Shown: piece by piece, positions 31,911 to 39,844 of the stretch
How the letters are laid out: every line of letters begins with the position of its first letter
Position numbering within the stretch: the first letter of the stretch is position 1
Source of the DNA: [Flexibacter] sp. ATCC 35208
GTDB lineage: Bacteria > Bacteroidota > Bacteroidia > Chitinophagales > Chitinophagaceae
DNA length: 64,000 bases
Reading direction: 5' to 3'
Assembly: GCF_001975825.1 (NCBI RefSeq)
Contig: NZ_MTKN01000024.1
Span: 46,127-110,126 of the forward strand
Notes under the pieces: model-generated
Seen by the model: only the letters and a program-made list of their open reading frames with translations
What the model was told of the DNA's origin: nothing
The model's database searches: none
Made by a program: the position numbers and the translations under genes

Positions 31911-32759
31911 ATGAAAAAGGACATTACCCATATCCTGGATGGCAGGAGCAAAAACATCACTGCTACGCAGACGGTGTTACAACCCTTGCCACATGCGGAT
32001 TTCCGGTTTGCAAGCCCCTTTATCGTATTGCACCATGGCGGTCCTGATGTGATTCCAAAAGGATCTGACAGCCGTATTCATCCGCATCCGCACAGAGGTT
32101 TTGCGCCTGTTACTTTTCAGCTACAGGGACAGGCACACCACAAAGATAGTTTTGGCAATGATCAGTTGCTGAATGCAGGCGATGCACAGTGGATGTTTGC
32201 CGGGAAAGGGATCCTTCACAGCGAAGGCCCTTCAGAACAGGAACACCGTAATGGTGGTGTGGAGGAGATTTTACAGTTATGGGTGAATGTGCCTGCAGCG
32301 AATAAATGGGATGATCCTAAATACCAGTTTGCGCATAAATCAGCAATGCCAATCGTATTGGATTATTTGAGATTGGTGAGTGGTAATTTTGATGGAAAAA
32401 CCGGTCCGGTAAATATTTCTTATACACCGGTTATATCCGCTGTGGGCGAGGTGCCAGCTGGCAAAACCTTAACATTTAATGTAGTCGCAAATTATTGGAC
32501 GCTCGTATATATCGCGCATGGAAGTGTGAAAGTGAATGAGGTGACTGAAGTAGCAGAACATCATTTAATTGTATTCGATAAAACAGGTGATGAATTTACC
32601 ATCACCACTACGGAAGATACGCAGCTGCTCTTCCTTTCCGGCGAAGTCATAGACGAGCCAGTAGCAGCAAAAGATAACTTTGTAATGAGCACAATGGCAG
32701 ATGTAGACCAGGCCATTGAAGATTATAAAAATGGTTTATTCGGCACCCTGAATTACTAG
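31911..32759 (+). CDS. Pirin family protein (second copy, longer)
   Basis: 282 residues. Pirin metal site 'SRIHPHPHRGFAPVTFQLQGQAHHKDSFGNDQLL' with two or three His, and 'KGILHSEGPSEQ' with His and Glu. The C-terminal pirin_C cupin is present ('GKTLTFNVVANYWTLVYIAHGSVKVNEV', 'LLFLSGEVIDEPVAAKDNFVMST'). It differs enough from the 30092 pirin to be an old paralogue of another subgroup. Cytoplasmic Fe-binding, possible dioxygenase. Placed between the electrophile-stress nitroreductase and dioxygenase genes. Confidence 0.92.
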   Translation: MKKDITHILDGRSKNITATQTVLQPLPHADFRFASPFIVLHHGGPDVIPKGSDSRIHPHPHRGFAPVTFQLQGQAHHKDSFGNDQLLNAGDAQWMFAGKGILHSEGPSEQEHRNGGVEEILQLWVNVPAANKWDDPKYQFAHKSAMPIVLDYLRLVSGNFDGKTGPVNISYTPVISAVGEVPAGKTLTFNVVANYWTLVYIAHGSVKVNEVTEVAEHHLIVFDKTGDEFTITTTEDTQLLFLSGEVIDEPVAAKDNFVMSTMADVDQAIEDYKNGLFGTLNY

Positions 32760-32814
32760 CCCTACCTTATTGGCCGAAGGTTACAACATATTCAACTTTT
32801 AAAAATCGACATTT

Positions 32815-33750
32815 ATGGAAGATAGAATCTTAGGATTGCACCACATTACTGCAATCGCGGACAACGCTAAGCGGAATCTTGACTTTTATACCAATATACT
32901 GGGAGTACGGTTTGTAAAAAAGACCGTGAACTTCGACGATCCGGGTACTTACCATTTCTATTTTGGTAATGAAACAGGTACACCCGGCACTATTCTTACT
33001 TTCTTCCCATGGGAGGGCATTGGCAAAGGTACTACCGGTACCGGTATGGCTACTGAAATCGGGTATGCTGTACCTGAAGGTAGCCTTGAGTTCTGGGCAG
33101 CACGCTTTAAAGAAAAAGGTGTGAAGCATGGTGAAATTGCAGAACGCTTTGGTGAATTGTACCTTCCGCTGGAAGATCCGGATGGACTGAAACTGAACCT
33201 GATCGTACCTAAGCATGTGGATGATCGTAAAGCATGGGAAACTGCGGATGTAAAGGCTGCACAAGCAACAAAAGGTTTTCACAATGTGACTTTAAATTTG
33301 CGTAGCATTGGCCCCACAGCGACTGTGTTGACAGAGATTTTAGGTTATCAGCCACAGGGTGTGGAAGGCAACAGACATCGCTTTGTAACGGATGCAATTG
33401 GTAACGCGAATATCGTAGATCTGATTGAATCTCCAAAAGAAGCGGCAGGTAGAAATGCAGCAGGTACCAATCACCACGTGGCCTTCCGTGTGGAGAATGA
33501 TGAGATCCTGATGAAGTTCCGTGAGAAAGTGATGAAGAAAGGATTGAACATCACACCGAAGATTGACAGGGATTATTTCTTCTCTCTTTACTTCAGAGAG
33601 CCAGGTGGCGTGTTGTTTGAATTAGCAACAGATAATCCAGGTTTTACTGTGGATGAGCCGCTGGCAGAACTGGGGCAGGATTTGAAATTGCCTGCACAGT
33701 ACAGGGCGATGAAAGATGAAATTGAGAAGGTATTACCCGCTTTAAAATAA
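32815..33750 (+). CDS. Ring-cleaving dioxygenase, VOC superfamily (MhqO-like)
   Basis: 311 residues, equal to the size I recall for MhqO/YdfO-type proteins. Two vicinal-oxygen-chelate halves: 'LGLHHITAIADNAKRNLDFYTNILGVRFVKKTVNFDDPGTYHFYFG' (residues 4-50) and 'GFHNVTLNLRSIGPTATVLTEILGY' (about 150-175), with later ligands in 'GTNHHVAFRVEND' and 'PGGVLFELATD'. These metal enzymes cleave hydroquinone or catechol-type rings and protect against quinones in the cytoplasm. The neighbours (nitroreductase, pirins, esterase) fit that role. The substrate is inferred by family only. Confidence 0.92.
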   Translation: MEDRILGLHHITAIADNAKRNLDFYTNILGVRFVKKTVNFDDPGTYHFYFGNETGTPGTILTFFPWEGIGKGTTGTGMATEIGYAVPEGSLEFWAARFKEKGVKHGEIAERFGELYLPLEDPDGLKLNLIVPKHVDDRKAWETADVKAAQATKGFHNVTLNLRSIGPTATVLTEILGYQPQGVEGNRHRFVTDAIGNANIVDLIESPKEAAGRNAAGTNHHVAFRVENDEILMKFREKVMKKGLNITPKIDRDYFFSLYFREPGGVLFELATDNPGFTVDEPLAELGQDLKLPAQYRAMKDEIEKVLPALK

Positions 33751-33846
33751 ATAATATTGGCAGGGGATAGTTGTTGATCAGGTAATCCTTTATTATTGGA
33801 AGGTACTACCTGATTAGCAAATATTCCCTCCTTTTAAACAATATTT

Positions 33847-34140
33847 ATGGAGGAAGTTGTAATCAGACTTAACCAGAAAAATCATGGTGCTTTTTACCTG
33901 ATGCTGGATAACGAACAGGTAGGTGAGATGATGATTGGGATTGATGGAGAAGTGCTTACTGCCTTTCACACTGAAATACATCATACACAGGAAGGTAAAG
34001 GACTGGCCAAACACCTGCTGAATGCGATGGTAGCTTATGCGAGGGAGCATAAACTGAAGGTAAGGCCTTTGTGTATGTATGTACAGGCACAGTTCAAAAG
34101 GCATCCGGAAGAATACGCAGATATCTGGTTGCAGCAATAA
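33847..34140 (+). CDS. Small GNAT-like N-acetyltransferase (YidJ/DUF type)
   Basis: 97 residues. Reads 'IRLNQKNHGAFYLMLDNEQVGEMMIGIDGEVLTAFHTEIHHTQEGKGLAKHLLNAMVAYAREHKLKVRPLCMYVQAQFKRHPEEYADIW': the 'V.P...GKGLAKHLL..MV.YAREH.LK..PLC.Y....F..HPEY.D' pattern defines the GCN5-related YjdJ/NATD1 group, which has a reduced acetyl-CoA-binding fold. Substrate unknown. Same strand as its neighbours, 96 bp after the dioxygenase. Confidence 0.88.
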   Translation: MEEVVIRLNQKNHGAFYLMLDNEQVGEMMIGIDGEVLTAFHTEIHHTQEGKGLAKHLLNAMVAYAREHKLKVRPLCMYVQAQFKRHPEEYADIWLQQ

Positions 34141-34190
34141 AGAACAGTTATGAAAAAGGATACCCTTTTTCAGCAAAAAAGGAGATAATA

Positions 34191-34811
34191 ATGACGCATC
34201 AGAAAAATATAGTGACGGCAGGAGTGCCGCTCACTCAGGCAAAGAAGGCCCTGATCATGATACATGGACGTGGGGCGAGTGCACAGGACATCATTTCCCT
34301 GGCTACTTATCTGAATGTAGGCGATTATGCATTGCTTGCCCCTCAGGCAAGTGGGCATACCTGGTATCCTTATTCATTTATGGCGCCGGTGGCGCAGAAT
34401 GAACCGGGATTGAGCAGTGCTATTACGGTGTTGGAATCTATTGTAGCCGATGTAATTGCCGCAGGCATTCCGGCAACCAACATCTACTTTATGGGCTTTT
34501 CACAAGGGGCCTGTCTTACGCTGGAATACGTAACCCGTCATGCACAGCAGTATGGTGGCGTGGTGGCTTTCACCGGTGGTCTGATTGGCGCTTCGCTAGA
34601 GATGTCTAATTATAACGGAGACTTTGCCGGCACACCAGTGTTCATCGGCAGCAGCGATCCGGATATGCATGTACCGGTGACAAGGGTTCGTGAGAGTGAA
34701 ACGATCATGAAAACAATGGGCGCGGATATTACTGTAAAAGTGTATCCGGGTATGGGCCACACCGTGAGTCAGGATGAGGTGGAAACCGCGAATGCATTGG
34801 TATTTAAGTAA
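34191..34811 (+). CDS. Alpha/beta hydrolase, phospholipase/carboxylesterase family (MhqD-like)
   Basis: 206 residues from ATG 34191, which has a purine-rich AAGGAG 7 bp upstream; a longer upstream frame has no homology. The oxyanion segment is 'ALIMIHGRGASAQDII', the nucleophile elbow 'FMGFSQGACLTLEY' (GFSQG), the acid 'SSDPDMHVP' and the base 'GMGHTVSQDE', giving a full Ser-Asp-His triad. Members of the YpfH/MhqD group hydrolyse short esters and, in Bacillus, are induced with MhqO by quinones. Last gene of the run. Its 3' end has two short echoes downstream. Confidence 0.92.
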   Translation: MTHQKNIVTAGVPLTQAKKALIMIHGRGASAQDIISLATYLNVGDYALLAPQASGHTWYPYSFMAPVAQNEPGLSSAITVLESIVADVIAAGIPATNIYFMGFSQGACLTLEYVTRHAQQYGGVVAFTGGLIGASLEMSNYNGDFAGTPVFIGSSDPDMHVPVTRVRESETIMKTMGADITVKVYPGMGHTVSQDEVETANALVFK

Positions 34812-34881
34812 GCCCGGGAGCCACTTGTACAGGTTCCTCCTGGTATTAAGTAAGCGACATGATATACCCTGGTATTTAAAT
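34798..34881 (+). repeat. Three echoes of the esterase 3' end
   Basis: TGGTATTTAAGTAAGC (34798-34813, including the TAA stop) recurs as TGGTATTAAGTAAGC at 34841-34855 and as TGGTATTTAAAT at 34870-34881. Offsets 43 and 29. The last copy is 6 bp from the stop of the convergent Crp gene. Confidence 0.75.
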
Positions 34882-34887
34882 CCTCCT

Positions 34888-35469
34888 TTACGGTTTTTTA
34901 TACATCGTGCTCCTTACCTTACTGAGAAACTCTGGTGATACACCAATATATCGCGCTATCTGGTGTTGTGGTACCCGCTGTACGACTTGAGGGTATTTGT
35001 CAATAAAAGCCAGATAGCGCTCTTCTGCAGTCTGGGTAAGAGTTGCATAAAAGCGTTGTTGCATTACACCCAGTGAGCGCTGTACCAATATACGAAACAC
35101 CTTTTCAAAGGCAGGGATCACATCAAATAGAATCTTCTTATTTTCAAAATTGATGACGAGCAGCTCACTATCTTCCAGCGTTTCTATGTTCTGTGAGGAA
35201 GGTTGTTGTTCCGAAAAAGAGCTGAGGTCACTGACCCACCACCCTTCTACAGCAAAGTTCAATATCGTCTCTGTACCGCTTTTATCTACATAATAGGTAC
35301 GGATACATCCTTTCAGGATGAATGCTTCAAACTGACAGATCTCCCCTTCTCTAAGCAGGAATTGTTTCTTCTTTACCTTTTTGAATTCCAAAAGGGAATG
35401 AAAGATTTCAGTTTCCTCGGAAGTGAGTTTTATGTATTTCGAGACGAACTGGTCAAGTGCTTCAAACAT
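34888..35469 (-). CDS. Crp/Fnr-family transcriptional regulator
   Basis: 193 residues. cNMP-binding-like beta barrel: 'KQFLLREGEICQFEAFILKGCIRTYYVDKSGTETILNFAVEGWWVSDLSSF' (about 35-85), dimer helix, then a short HTH 'HQIARYIGVSPEFLSKVRSTMYKKP' at the very end. This is the truncated-looking Crp type common in Bacteroidota, which seldom binds cAMP. It faces the detoxification run convergently and may or may not control it. Its start lies only 9 bp downstream of the stop of a decayed AraC-type gene on the same strand, so its promoter region is remodelled. Confidence 0.93.
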   Translation of the reverse strand: MFEALDQFVSKYIKLTSEETEIFHSLLEFKKVKKKQFLLREGEICQFEAFILKGCIRTYYVDKSGTETILNFAVEGWWVSDLSSFSEQQPSSQNIETLEDSELLVINFENKKILFDVIPAFEKVFRILVQRSLGVMQQRFYATLTQTAEERYLAFIDKYPQVVQRVPQHQIARYIGVSPEFLSKVRSTMYKKP

Positions 35470-35478
35470 GAGGCAAAT

Positions 35479-35580
35479 TTAAACCACCCCGGCCAGATTA
35501 CGCATATATTCAGTAGGAGTTTGTCCGGTAATCTTTTTAAAGTACGGGTGAAAATTTAAATACCCTTTAAAAAAGTATTC
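35479..35580 (-). pseudogene. C-terminal remnant of an AraC-family regulator
   Basis: Minus-strand frame ending with TAA at 35479-35481 reads 'GYLNFHPYFKKITGQTPTEY' then 'MRNLAGVV'. 'YF.KKITGQTP.EY' is the end of the second HTH of AraC/XylS regulators. No start codon or first HTH precedes it; the frame decays into a T-rich run around 35590. A strong palindrome GGCCTGCGGCAGGCC lies at 35616-35630. Only the last 30 or so codons survive, so it is a remnant. Confidence 0.75.
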
Positions 35581-35773
35581 GCCTTTGGGTGAATGCTTTT
35601 TTTTCGTGTGTGGATGGCCTGCGGCAGGCCAAAAGAGATTAATTTTACTCATTATATAAATTATTTATTTTACTAATAAAAACCAATCCTGTAATTATTC
35701 GTCCATTTAAAAACATCATCTTAGTATATTTATCACATATTATTGATATTGCAGTGTAATAAATAAGTTCCGC

Positions 35774-38239
35774 ATGGCCTCTATAACGAATAGAAAGTAC
35801 ACCCGGTTAAAATGGATCATCCCAGCCTGTGTGATTGGAATTTGCTCGATTTTCGCCAGTCTGCCGATAGATGGGCTGCCTGAAAAGGTAATGAAAGCGC
35901 TGGAAGAATTTGCCAAACGTAATCCGCAGGAGAAAGTCTATCTGCATGTAGATAGAGATTATTATGCTACCGGAGAAACCATCTGGTTCAAAGCATATGT
36001 GATGTTGCAGAACCAGCCTTCCCTGACCGCGACCAACCTGTACGTGGAATTACTGGATAAGAAAGGAAGTATCGCAATGAAAAAACTGCTGCCTGTGGGT
36101 GGCGCTGGTGCATCCGGCAATTTTGTGCTACCGGACACCCTTCCTGCAGGTAACTACCAGCTCCGTGCCTACACCGCCTGGATGCTCAACTATGACACAG
36201 ATTACCTGTTTTATAAAAATATTGCCATCTACGATAGCCGCAAACGTAATGCTTTGCAGAAACTGGATACTAGTACCGCGATCGTAAGCAACGACTTCTC
36301 TGTACAGTTCTTCCCCGAAGGTGGTAGCCTGATGAACGGTGTAAGCAGCACCGTGGCATTCAAAGCCCTCAAGGCAGATGGCTATCCTGCAGAGGTAGAT
36401 GGTAAGATCGTAGATAGTAAAGGTAAAGTAGTGGCACAGATCAAATCAGAACACGATGGCATGGGTAGTTTTGACCTGGAACCTGCCAAGGGACTAACTT
36501 ACAAAGCACAGATGCAGAGTGCGGACGGCAGCAGCAAGGAATTTACCCTGCCAGCGGCCAGTGGCAAAGGCGCCATGCTGAAAGTGTTCAACCGGGGGGC
36601 GCGCATTTTTTACCAGACCACCCTCGCCAATACCCTGGATACTGCGTACGATGAACTCATGGTCTTTGCACAAATGCAGCACCAGATGGTATACCGGGCC
36701 ATGCTGAAAGTATCTGAAGGCCGTATCAGCGGTTTTATCCCTACCAACCAGCTGCCTAGTGGCATCCTGCAGATCACCCTCTTCAACAGTCAGGGGGTAC
36801 CATTGTCTGAAAGACTGGTATTTGTTCGCAAGAACGATCAGCTGGACCTAAGTCTGCAAAATGCTAACATCGGAAGGGAAGAAAGAGAAAAGAGCACCAT
36901 TGAGCTGCTGGTACCTGAGAGAATGGCCACCAGCCTCTCCGTTTCTATCACAGATGCCGATAAGGTTCACCCGGCAATTGACGAGAACAACATCGTCTCC
37001 AACATTCTGCTTACATCTGACCTGAAAGGATATATTTATAATCCTTCCTGGTATTTCAAAGATACTTCCGCCACTACCCTGCATGCACTGGACCTGGTGA
37101 TGCTGACCCATGGATGGAGAAGGTTCGTATGGAACAAGATCCTGAACGATACCATGCCGAATATCCGCTATCCTTATGAGCAGGGTATCCGTCTGAAAGG
37201 TAGTGCGTATGCCAATAATGGTAGCATTGTAATGGCAAATGGAAAGGTAGATTTCATTATCAAGAACCCGCTGGATAGCACCACCTCTTTTGCATCTGCA
37301 CCTACAGATAATAAAGGGGACTTTGTGCTGGATGGTTTACAGTTCATGGATACAGTGAACATCTTCTACCAGGGTAATGATAAAATGAAACGATATAGCA
37401 ATGTGATTGTGAAATTCAATAACCACTTCTTTGACAACAGTGTACCGGTGAAGACCCCGTATGCAACGAAGAACCCAGTGGTAATGGATGCCAATATGCT
37501 GAGCGCTTACCTGAATACGGCGTATGAGAATGGTCGTATCGCCAAGTCAATCGCCAGCCGTTCTATATTGCTGAAAGAATTTAATGTAACAGAGCGTAAG
37601 GTAACACAGGTACAGACCACAGAGAGTCGCTATGTATCAGGTATGTTCACGTCTGACAATGGATATAGCTTTGACCTGACAAAAGAAACGCCGACTGCGC
37701 TGAACGTATTCCAATATTTACAGTCAAGAGTAGCGGGATTGCAGATCACAGGGGATTATAACAATCCAAGTATGACGTGGAGAGGTGGTACGCCTACCCT
37801 TTACCTGAATGAAATGCCAACAGATAAGAGTATGCTGGCCACGATCAATATCAATGATATTGCGCTGGTAAAAGTATTCAGACCTCCGTTTATGGGCGGT
37901 GTCGGTGGCGGCTCTAATGGTGCGATTGCGATTTACACCAAAAAAGGTGGTGATAATCAGGGTGCAGATGGTGTGAAAGGATTTGAGCTGTACAGAAAAG
38001 CAGGTTATAGCATTGTGAAAGAGTTCTATGCTCCTGATTACAGCCAGCGTAAGGAAATTTACAGTCTGCCTGATAAACGACTCACACTGTACTGGAATCC
38101 GAATGTAGCGATAGATTCTATTACGCATACGGCGACATTGACTTTCTACAATAATGATATTCCTTCTTCACATTTTAGAGTAGTGGTAGAAGGGATTGGA
38201 GAAGATGGAAGAGTGGGAAGAGTTGAACAGACTTACTAA
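35774..38239 (+). CDS. Surface protein with macroglobulin-like (MG2) and TonB-plug domains
   Basis: 821 residues. N-terminal membrane/signal segment 'WIIPACVIGICSIFASLP'. Then an MG2-like beta domain 'EKVYLHVDRDYYATGETIWFKAYVML' (about 55-150) and further Ig-like repeats. Near the C-terminus is a TonB plug-like part: 'NVFQYLQSRVAGLQITGD' and 'ALVKVFRPPFMGGVGGGSNGAIAIYTKKGG' (about 655-735). There is no barrel after the plug. This fusion is frequent and uncharacterised in Bacteroidota; it may dock to an outer-membrane receptor. Monocistronic, ends at a hairpin terminator. Confidence 0.82.
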   Translation: MASITNRKYTRLKWIIPACVIGICSIFASLPIDGLPEKVMKALEEFAKRNPQEKVYLHVDRDYYATGETIWFKAYVMLQNQPSLTATNLYVELLDKKGSIAMKKLLPVGGAGASGNFVLPDTLPAGNYQLRAYTAWMLNYDTDYLFYKNIAIYDSRKRNALQKLDTSTAIVSNDFSVQFFPEGGSLMNGVSSTVAFKALKADGYPAEVDGKIVDSKGKVVAQIKSEHDGMGSFDLEPAKGLTYKAQMQSADGSSKEFTLPAASGKGAMLKVFNRGARIFYQTTLANTLDTAYDELMVFAQMQHQMVYRAMLKVSEGRISGFIPTNQLPSGILQITLFNSQGVPLSERLVFVRKNDQLDLSLQNANIGREEREKSTIELLVPERMATSLSVSITDADKVHPAIDENNIVSNILLTSDLKGYIYNPSWYFKDTSATTLHALDLVMLTHGWRRFVWNKILNDTMPNIRYPYEQGIRLKGSAYANNGSIVMANGKVDFIIKNPLDSTTSFASAPTDNKGDFVLDGLQFMDTVNIFYQGNDKMKRYSNVIVKFNNHFFDNSVPVKTPYATKNPVVMDANMLSAYLNTAYENGRIAKSIASRSILLKEFNVTERKVTQVQTTESRYVSGMFTSDNGYSFDLTKETPTALNVFQYLQSRVAGLQITGDYNNPSMTWRGGTPTLYLNEMPTDKSMLATININDIALVKVFRPPFMGGVGGGSNGAIAIYTKKGGDNQGADGVKGFELYRKAGYSIVKEFYAPDYSQRKEIYSLPDKRLTLYWNPNVAIDSITHTATLTFYNNDIPSSHFRVVVEGIGEDGRVGRVEQTY

Positions 38240-38262
38240 GGTTTGATATCTTTTTAAATAGT

Positions 38263-38293
38263 AAAAACCCTTTGCATTTCGCAGAGGGTTTTT
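38263..38293 (+). terminator. Rho-independent terminator
   Basis: AAAAACCCTTTGC (38263-38275) pairs with GCAGAGGGTTTTT (38281-38293) around a 5-base loop with one G-U pair, 24 bp after the stop of the plug protein, with a T-rich tail. Confidence 0.85.
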
Positions 38294-38308
38294 CTTTTAA
38301 ATTAGGAT

Positions 38309-39328
38309 ATGAAATACAATTTACTGGGCCATACCGGCCTTAAGGTATCAGAGCTTTGTTTAGGTACTATGACCTTTGGTGGCAAGGACAAAGGCATATG
38401 GACGGCTATCGGGCAAGTGGAGCAGGATGGGGTGAATGAGTTGATAAAAAGCGCGGTAGATGCGGGAATCAATTTTATTGATACTGCAAATGTATATTCA
38501 GAAGGGCTGTCTGAAGAGCTGACAGGAAAGGCGATCAGGCAGCTGGGGTTGGATAGGGATGAATTGGTGATAGCAACGAAAGTGAGAGGGAGAATGGGGC
38601 CTGGACCGAATCAGGTAGGGTTGACGAGGAAGCATATTTTGCAGCAGGTGGATCAGAGCTTGCAAAGGTTGCAGATGGATTATATAGACCTTTACCAGAT
38701 ACATGGCTTTGATCCGGTGACGCCATTAGAAGAGACGCTGAGTGCACTGGATACGCTGGTAAAGAGTGGTAAGGTGCGCTATATCGGTGCGAGTAACCTG
38801 GCAGCGTGGCAATTGATGAAAGCGTTATCTTATTCCCAATATAAAGAGGTAGCTCGTTTTGTTTCTTTACAGGCGTATTATACCATTGCGGGAAGGGATC
38901 TGGAAAGGGAGATCGTGCCTTTGTTATTAGATCAGCAGGTAGGATTGATGGTGTGGAGTCCGCTGGCGGGAGGGTTATTGAGTGGGAAGTATAAGCGGGA
39001 TCAGCAGGGGCCGGAGGGGTCGAGGAGAGTGGCATTTGATTTTCCACCGGTGAATAAGGAGAAGGCGTTTGATATATTGGATGTGATGCAGGAGATAGCG
39101 GATAGTAAGCAGGTTTCTGTGGCGAGATTGGCATTGGCGTGGTTGCTGCATCAGAAGGTAGTAACGACGGTGATAATCGGGGCGAAGCGTCCGGATCAGT
39201 TGGCCGATAATATAGCAGCGGTGGATGTGGTGCTGAGTGAGGAAGAGTTGAAGCAATTGGATGAGGTGAGTAAGTTGGCGGCGGAGTATCCGGGGTGGAT
39301 GTTGGAGCGACAGGGAGCGAATAGATAA
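38309..39328 (+). CDS. Aldo/keto reductase
   Basis: 339 residues. Catalytic tetrad in order: Asp and Tyr in 'FIDTANVYSEGLSEE', Lys in 'LVIATKVRG', His in 'YQIHGFDPVTPLEETL'. The AKR barrel continues with 'VRYIGASNLAAWQLMKAL' and ends with the cofactor motif 'VTTVIIGAKRPDQLADNIAA'. This is the AKR family with NADPH specificity that includes plant auxin-induced-like and YghZ-type proteins. Cytoplasmic; substrate unknown. Codons become notably GG-rich toward the 3' end (GGG, GCG). The stop codon region is tandemly repeated. Confidence 0.93.
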   Translation: MKYNLLGHTGLKVSELCLGTMTFGGKDKGIWTAIGQVEQDGVNELIKSAVDAGINFIDTANVYSEGLSEELTGKAIRQLGLDRDELVIATKVRGRMGPGPNQVGLTRKHILQQVDQSLQRLQMDYIDLYQIHGFDPVTPLEETLSALDTLVKSGKVRYIGASNLAAWQLMKALSYSQYKEVARFVSLQAYYTIAGRDLEREIVPLLLDQQVGLMVWSPLAGGLLSGKYKRDQQGPEGSRRVAFDFPPVNKEKAFDILDVMQEIADSKQVSVARLALAWLLHQKVVTTVIIGAKRPDQLADNIAAVDVVLSEEELKQLDEVSKLAAEYPGWMLERQGANR

Positions 39329-39360
39329 AGGACCAAATAGATAAGTGAGCGAATAGATAA
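39315..39360 (+). repeat. Three 16-bp copies across the aldo/keto reductase stop codon
   Basis: GAGCGAATAGATAA at 39315-39328 (stop TAA included), GACCAAATAGATAA at 39331-39344 and GAGCGAATAGATAA at 39347-39360; period 16 bp. Confidence 0.9.
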
Positions 39361-39364
39361 TAAG

Positions 39365-39397
39365 GAATGATCGGATTAATCCGTAATACGATCATTC
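39365..39397 (+). terminator. Hairpin after the aldo/keto reductase
   Basis: GAATGATCG (39365-39373) pairs with CGATCATTC (39389-39397), with an inner GGATTAATCC palindrome, followed by TTT. Confidence 0.65.
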
Positions 39398-39403
39398 TTT
39401 CCA

Positions 39404-39444
39404 GCCCCGAACAAATGTCGGCTTCGTTGACATTTGTTCGGGGC
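39404..39444. terminator. 16-bp perfect hairpin before the copper-protein gene
   Basis: GCCCCGAACAAATGTC (39404-39419) and GACATTTGTTCGGGGC (39429-39444) pair perfectly around GGCTTCGTT. It sits 38 bp before the start of the next gene, so besides terminating read-through it could act as a 5' leader structure of that gene. Confidence 0.65.
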
Positions 39445-39481
39445 ATTGTTATTGTACTCCTTTCTTAAAAATATTACCACC

Positions 39482-39844
39482 ATGATGAATGAACAACAAT
39501 ACCAGGAATGCATCAATGCATGTATGGAATGTGCCAACACATGTGATTATTGCGCTTCATCCTGTTTGAATGAGGCGAATGTAATAAATTTGCGCCGCTG
39601 TATCCGCTTAGATTTAGAGTGTGCAGCTATATGCCGAATGGCGGCAGAGGTGATGAGTTTGAATGGACAGTTTAGTGAGCAGGTTTGTAATTTATGTGCG
39701 GAGGTATGTCATGCTTGTGCGGACGAGTGCCAGCGACATGCGGATATGGGTATGGAGCATTGCAGGGAGTGTGCGGAAGCGTGTAGGAAGTGTGCTGCTG
39801 CGTGTGAAGAGATGGCCCACCATGCAGTTAGACAGGTAAGATAG
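39482..39844 (+). CDS. Four-helix-bundle copper-binding (Csp-like, DUF326) protein
   Basis: 120 residues from ATG 39482 with 19 cysteines arranged as CxxC/CxxxC pairs along four helices: 'ECINACMECANTCDYCASSC', 'LECAAICRMA', 'QVCNLCAEVCHACADECQRH', 'HCRECAEACRKCAAACEEM'. This is the cytoplasmic Csp3-type copper-storage pattern, in which thiols inside a four-helix bundle hold many Cu(I) ions. No signal peptide. Stop overlaps the 3' end of the convergent phosphopantetheinyl transferase gene by 17 bp. Confidence 0.9.
   Translation: MMNEQQYQECINACMECANTCDYCASSCLNEANVINLRRCIRLDLECAAICRMAAEVMSLNGQFSEQVCNLCAEVCHACADECQRHADMGMEHCRECAEACRKCAAACEEMAHHAVRQVR

Noticed and set aside
35616..35630. GGCCTGCGGCAGGCC palindrome as a mobile-element end
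   Set aside because: Single copy in the window, no second terminal repeat, no target-site duplication; kept only as a note with the AraC remnant.
38535..39446. 303-codon minus-strand frame opposite the aldo/keto reductase
   Set aside because: Ser/Pro-rich shadow caused by GG-rich codons of the real gene; no domain.
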